DNA from: Paractinoplanes durhamensis
GTDB lineage: Bacteria; Actinomycetota; Actinomycetes; Mycobacteriales; Micromonosporaceae
Direction of reading: 5' to 3'
Assembly: GCF_016862175.1 (NCBI RefSeq)
Contig: NZ_BOML01000048.1
Coordinates: 62,001-126,000, forward strand
DNA length: 64,000 nucleotides
Part shown: positions 60,336-64,000 of the stretch, one piece after another
Layout of the letters: each line of letters begins with the position of its first letter
Numbering within the stretch: the stretch's first letter is position 1
Made by a program: the position numbers and the translations under genes
Notes under the pieces: model-generated
The model's input: only the letters and a program-made list of their open reading frames with translations
Told to the model about the DNA's origin: nothing
The model's database searches: none

Positions 60336-60884
60336 TCATGCCGCCCGAACGGCGACCTCCACCAGGCGTACGAGATCGGCCAGGTCCTCCTCGTACTCGC
60401 CGTCGGAGGGTTCCGTCCCGGCCGGAAGGCCGCCGGTCAGCTCGCCGGTGGCGTAGCCCAGCAGGAACGCGCAGATCATCCGGGCCATCCGGGGCACCCG
60501 ATCGCCGGCCACCCCGGCGTCGTGCAGGATGCCGCGCAGCGCGGCGGTGAGCCAGGACGCCGAGGCGCCCGCCGCCGAGCGGTTGAGCAGCAGCGGGAAC
60601 GCGCCCGGATGGGCGTACGCCAGCTGCCGGACGGCCCGGCCGAGCGCCCGCAGCCGGGTCCGCCAGTCCGGGTCGGCATCGCCGCCGACCACCGAGCCCA
60701 ACTCCTGATGCAGCAGGTCGACCAGCCCGTCGAGCAGCGCGTCCTTGCCACCGACATAGGGATAGAGCGCCATCGAGGTGAGCCCGACCCGCTCGGCCAC
60801 CGCCCGCATCGACATGGCGGCCAGCCCGCGCTCGTCGACCAGCGCGAGCGCCTGGTCCAGGATCAGCCGTCTCTTGTCGTCCAC
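60336..60884 (-). CDS. TetR/AcrR family regulator
   Basis: A 182-residue regulator with helix-turn-helix ILDQALALVDERGLAAMSMRAVAERVGLTSMALYPYV. The C-terminal domain looks like the TetR_C class. The GTG start is at 60884. The target is unknown. Confidence 0.88.
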   Translation of the reverse strand: MDDKRRLILDQALALVDERGLAAMSMRAVAERVGLTSMALYPYVGGKDALLDGLVDLLHQELGSVVGGDADPDWRTRLRALGRAVRQLAYAHPGAFPLLLNRSAAGASASWLTAALRGILHDAGVAGDRVPRMARMICAFLLGYATGELTGGLPAGTEPSDGEYEEDLADLVRLVEVAVRAA

Positions 60885-60988
60885 ACCCCACCGTGTCGGG
60901 CGGGACGGCCGCGGCGGCCGGGACGCGCCCGGCAGCCACCACTGCTCACCCGGTCGAGTGAGCCCGGTCGAGTGAGCCTTCTACGGCG

Positions 60989-61213
60989 TCAGCACCATCG
61001 GCCCGGCGGCCGGCCTCGGCTCGAGGCCCGGCGGCGCGGGCGCACCGCGCCGTGCAGGTGACCACCGGCCCAGCCATGCAGTTCGGTACGGCAGCCCACC
61101 CGGCTCGGTCCCGGCTCCGGCTCGACGGCCGGTGTAATCGGCGGCATCGGCTGTGCGTCATCGAGCGCGGGATCGATGTCGGCGCGCAGCGGCCCATCGT
61201 TCGGTTCCGTCAT
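60989..61213 (-). CDS. Possible small hypothetical protein
   Basis: A 74-codon frame starts at ATG 61213 with GGGGGAGG five bases upstream and begins MTEPNDGPLRADIDPALDD. The first half is acidic and Pro-rich; the second is basic with two cysteines. No domain is recognised. The gap from 60885 to 61499 otherwise shows no gene. Confidence 0.4.
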   Translation of the reverse strand: MTEPNDGPLRADIDPALDDAQPMPPITPAVEPEPGPSRVGCRTELHGWAGGHLHGAVRPRRRASSRGRPPGRWC

Positions 61214-61499
61214 CTCGCCTCCCCCAACCTTCACGCGGTGTCCATCGGCTGCCCGGCGCCCGCCTTTACCTTCCGGCCGCAGGAACCGGGCCATGCTAGT
61301 GCGACAGACTGCCAGGTCACCGACCGAAATCACGGGAAGGGCGCACCGCTATCCCGACAAAAACCCCAAATTGTCATATACGACGTAGGCATTGCGCCCA
61401 TATGCAACGTGGCCTGCGGTTCTTACGACTTGCCGGGCGGAACAGGACACAGGGGTCGCGGCATCTCTTTCGCCCACCCCGGCATGGCACGCTGTGGGC

Positions 61500-62693
61500 G
61501 TGGCAGACCGCGAGCGACCCACCGGCACGGCCAAGCCCCAGCTCGCCGCCACCCTGCGCCGCATCGAGCGCAGCGCCGGCGCCCTGGCGACCTCGGCCGT
61601 CGCCCGGATGGACGAGACCCTCCCCTGGTTCCGCGCACTCCCCGCCGACCAGCGCTCCTGGGTCATGCTGGTCGCCCAGGCCGGCATCCGTTCGCTGGTC
61701 GAGTGGCTGCGCTCCGGCGGCGAGATCGCCACCAGCCAGGAGATCTCCGACGAGGTGTTCGCGGCCGCACCGCGCGCGCTGGCCCGCTCGATCACGCTGA
61801 CCCAGGCGGTCCAGCTGATCAAGGCGACCATCGACGTGGCCGAGTCCGAGGTCGGCCGGCTGGCCGCGACCGGCGAGGAGGATGCCCTGCTCCAGGCCAT
61901 CCTCAAGTTCTCCCGGGAGATCGCGTTCTCGGCCGCCCGGGTCTACGCCCGGGCCGCCGAGTCGCGCGGCGCCTGGGACGCCCGGCTGCAGGCCATGCTG
62001 GTCGACGCCCTGCTGCGCGGCGACTCCTCGGACGTGCTGGCCAGCCGGGCCGCCGCGCTGGGCTGGGCCGACGCGCCCCCGGTCGCGGTCGTGGTCGGCC
62101 GCTCCCCCGGCGGCGAGATCACCTCGGTGCTGCACGCCGTCTACCGGGCCGCGCGCCGATCCCGGCTCGAGGTGATCGGCGGGGTGCACGGCGACCGGCT
62201 GGTCGTGGTGATGGGCGGGGTCACCGACCTGGCCGCGAGCGCGGCCGCGCTCGCGTCGAGCTTCGGCGACGGCCCGATCGTGGTCGGCCCGGCGGTGCCC
62301 TCGCTCGACCAGGCCACCGAGTCGGCCCGGGCCGCCCTGGCCGGCTTCCGGGCCGCGCCGGCCTGGCCGGGTGCGCCCAACCCGGTGGCCGCCGACGACC
62401 TGCTGCCGGAGCGCGCCCTGGCCGGCGACCTGGCCGCCCGCCGCACCCTGCGGCACGACGTCTACGGCGCGCTGGCCCGGGCCGGCAGCGGCCTGCTCGA
62501 GACGCTGGACGCCTTCTTCGCGGCCGGCGGCGTGCTGGAGAGCGCGGCCCGCGAGCTCTACGTGCACCCCAACACCGTCCGCTACCGCCTCAAGCGGGTG
62601 GCCGAGGTGACCGGGTTGTCCCCGCTCGACGGCCGGGACGCGTTCGCGCTGCGGTTGTCGATGACGATCGGGCGGCTCGACCCTGCGACCTAA
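61500..62693 (+). CDS. PucR/CdaR-type regulator of fatty acid synthesis (FasR-like)
   Basis: The 397-residue protein ends in the PucR helix-turn-helix (SAARELYVHPNTVRYRLKRVAEVTG, about residues 345-370). It lies directly before fabD and fabH, as FasR does in Streptomyces, where it activates the fab operon. The GTG at 61500 is chosen; one at 61494 is possible. Function is inferred from order and domain. Confidence 0.85.
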   Translation: MADRERPTGTAKPQLAATLRRIERSAGALATSAVARMDETLPWFRALPADQRSWVMLVAQAGIRSLVEWLRSGGEIATSQEISDEVFAAAPRALARSITLTQAVQLIKATIDVAESEVGRLAATGEEDALLQAILKFSREIAFSAARVYARAAESRGAWDARLQAMLVDALLRGDSSDVLASRAAALGWADAPPVAVVVGRSPGGEITSVLHAVYRAARRSRLEVIGGVHGDRLVVVMGGVTDLAASAAALASSFGDGPIVVGPAVPSLDQATESARAALAGFRAAPAWPGAPNPVAADDLLPERALAGDLAARRTLRHDVYGALARAGSGLLETLDAFFAAGGVLESAARELYVHPNTVRYRLKRVAEVTGLSPLDGRDAFALRLSMTIGRLDPAT

Positions 62694-62762
62694 ATCACCG
62701 GCCGCGATGAAGAGCGGCGAGCAGCCACAAATGATGCTCAAGTGGGGCGAGTTGGAGGGGCC

Positions 62763-62781
62763 GTTGTAGGAATCCCACAAC
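62763..62781. promoter_or_regulatory. Inverted repeat ahead of fabD
   Basis: GTTGTAGG and CCCACAAC flank AAT and match over seven of eight positions. The site lies 68 bases before the fabD start, upstream of a TAGGGT box (62790-62795). It is a candidate binding site for the FasR-like protein. Confidence 0.45.
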
Positions 62782-62848
62782 GCGGGTCGTAGGGTTTGGT
62801 GGCCGCCGTCAACCGCGGATGGCCTCCGCATCCGGAAGAGTCAGAGGC

Positions 62849-63793
62849 GTGCTCGCCGTACTTTCGCCCGGCCAGGGTTCCCAGAAGCCCGGCTTCCTGA
62901 GCCCCTGGCTCGCTCTCCCCGGCGCCGAGACCCGCCTGCGCTGGTGGTCCGCGCTGGCCGGGGTCGACCTGCTGCACCTCGGCACCGAGGCGGACGCCGA
63001 GGAGATCAAGGACACCGCCCGCACCCAGCCGCTGCTGGTGGCCGCGAGCCTGCTCGCCGCCGAGCACCTGCCGCTGCACGACGTCGGCCTGGTGGCCGGC
63101 CACAGTGTCGGCGAGCTCGGCGCGGCCGCCCTGGCCGGTGTGCTGCCGGCCGAGGCCGCCATCGCGCTGGCCGGTGTGCGCGGCCGGGAGATGGCCGCCG
63201 CCTGCGCGCTGGAGGCGACCGGGATGAGCGCCGTCCTCGGCGGCGACGCCGACGAGGTGCTGGCCGCCATCGAGCGGCACGGCCTGCACCCGGCCAACCG
63301 CAACAGCACCGGCCAGATCGTCGCGGCGGGCTCGCTGGACGGGCTGGCCAAGCTCGCGGCCGAGCCGCCGGCCAAGGCCCGGATCGTCGCGCTGAAGGTG
63401 GCCGGCGCGTTCCACACCCCCTACATGGCGCCCGTCGAGGCCGCGCTGGCCGCGATCGCCGGCGGGATCACCGTGCACGACCCGGCCCGCCTCCTGCTGT
63501 CCGACCTCGACGGCACCGCCGTCGGGCACGGCCACGAGATGGTGCAGCGCCTGGTCCACCAGGTCACCGCCCCGGTCCGCTGGGACCTGTGCATGCGCAC
63601 CCTGAAAGACCTCGGCGTCACCGGAGTCATCGAGCTGCCCCCGGCCGGCACCCTGGCCGGTCTGGTCAAGCGGGAGCTCAAGGGCGAGGGCGCGCCGGAG
63701 ATCGTCACCCTGAACACCCCGGACGACCTACCGGCCGCCCGGGATCTCATCGCCCGGCACGGCGAAGCGCCCGGTCACGAACCGGCGGAGTGA
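62849..63793 (+). CDS. fabD: Malonyl-CoA:ACP transacylase
   Basis: The 314-residue enzyme moves malonyl groups from CoA to acyl carrier protein. The nucleophile is Ser86 in GHSVGELGA, and the paired His is in GAFHTPYM. The start SPGQGSQKPGFLSPWLALPG is typical. GTG at 62849 gives the conserved short N-terminus; an ATG at 62819 is also in frame. fabH follows 31 bases on. Confidence 0.95.
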   Translation: MLAVLSPGQGSQKPGFLSPWLALPGAETRLRWWSALAGVDLLHLGTEADAEEIKDTARTQPLLVAASLLAAEHLPLHDVGLVAGHSVGELGAAALAGVLPAEAAIALAGVRGREMAAACALEATGMSAVLGGDADEVLAAIERHGLHPANRNSTGQIVAAGSLDGLAKLAAEPPAKARIVALKVAGAFHTPYMAPVEAALAAIAGGITVHDPARLLLSDLDGTAVGHGHEMVQRLVHQVTAPVRWDLCMRTLKDLGVTGVIELPPAGTLAGLVKRELKGEGAPEIVTLNTPDDLPAARDLIARHGEAPGHEPAE

Positions 63794-63824
63794 GCCCCAT
63801 GATCGCGTTCGAAGGAGCAGCACG

Positions 63825-64000
63825 ATGACCGCCGCGGGTTCCCGCATCGTCGCGATGGGCCACTACCAGCCCTCGCGCGTCGTCACCAACAACGACCTGG
63901 CCAGCACCATCGACACCAACGACGAGTGGATCCGGGACCGGGTCGGCATCGCCGAGCGGCGCATCGCCGGGGCCGAGACCGTCGCCGACATGGCCACCTA
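63825..64000 (+). CDS. fabH: 3-oxoacyl-ACP synthase III, N-terminal part
   Basis: The first 58 codons of FabH, which begins fatty acid chains by condensing acyl-CoA with malonyl-ACP. GSRIVAMGHYQPSRVVTNNDLA and DTNDEWIRDRVGIAERRIA are standard. GAAGGAGC precedes the ATG at 63825. The gene runs off the window. Confidence 0.93.
   Translation, partial: MTAAGSRIVAMGHYQPSRVVTNNDLASTIDTNDEWIRDRVGIAERRIAGAETVADMAT

Overview
The window is one contiguous, very GC-rich stretch of actinobacterial chromosome. Many starts are GTG, neighbouring genes often overlap by ATGA or GTGA, and -35/-10 boxes resemble TTGAC(G) and TA(G/C)(N)(N)T. Gene content and protein style fit Micromonosporaceae, most likely Actinoplanes or a close relative; this is inferred from the sequence alone. 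The backbone is conserved housekeeping. I see no insertion sequence, prophage, CRISPR array or replication origin.

Layout. 1-2281: 3' end of a type I glutamine synthetase (GlnA2-like), a DUF350 membrane protein whose ribosome binding site lies in a hairpin, and an RNB-domain ribonuclease. 2523-7032: a 1015-residue Lys/Arg/Ala repeat protein like histone H1, a small conserved protein, and aspartate-semialdehyde dehydrogenase with a clear terminator. 7145-12606: methyltransferase, M15 peptidase, GTP cyclohydrolase II, a YhgE/Pip-like membrane protein, and a LysR/MFS divergent pair. 12607-15990: a possible 49-codon ORF, an unusual GAPDH paralogue behind a promoter with a palindrome between its boxes, a Thr/Ser dehydratase and a TSUP permease. 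16037-16447: RNase P RNA. 17002-24832: a sigma factor/membrane protein pair, amine oxidase, a GGDEF protein with an altered signature, a sulfonate-type ABC importer without its ATPase, a TPR remnant and a GH18 chitinase. 24991-33022: a DUF3311/solute symporter pair, a nucleotide-fold protein of unknown function, GNAT, MarR, MFS and TetR genes, a PLP deaminase and a polysaccharide deacetylase.

33023-38521 holds the conserved trio RNase H/phosphatase, zinc-ribbon coiled coil and Nif3 protein. Upstream of it lie a flavoprotein, an XRE-TPR regulator and a divergent primase/polymerase-type protein. 38709-42368: cupin regulator, membrane protein, DUF402, tRNA-Val(UAC), AhpE-type peroxiredoxin and DUF3052. 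42470-50838: a fused 2-oxoacid dehydrogenase E1, a 31-residue membrane peptide with its own terminator, a secreted protein of 17 fibronectin III domains, and a YjbQ protein. 51003-57930: aceE, a DHFR-like/ArsR/SRPBCC operon, an MFS transporter and gltX. 58350-60884: an anchored secreted protein behind a roughly 21-bp repeat array, a second sigma/membrane protein pair, and a TetR regulator. 61500-64000: a FasR-type regulator, fabD and the start of fabH.

The order glnA2 ... RNase H/phosphatase-zinc ribbon-Nif3 ... ahpE-DUF3052 ... aceE ... PucR-type regulator-fabD matches, as I recall it, the order in Mycobacterium tuberculosis (Rv2222c to Rv2243). The window therefore looks like an old syntenic backbone with lineage-specific genes between the anchors. 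The most unusual signals are: a shared TGCAA(N)TTGCA palindrome in front of the GAPDH-like gene and beside the XRE regulator; the loss of the catalytic His in that GAPDH; the 21-bp array; the hairpin-masked start of the DUF350 gene; the XRE/flavoprotein/primase cluster; and the 17-domain FN3 protein with a cysteine pair in each domain.
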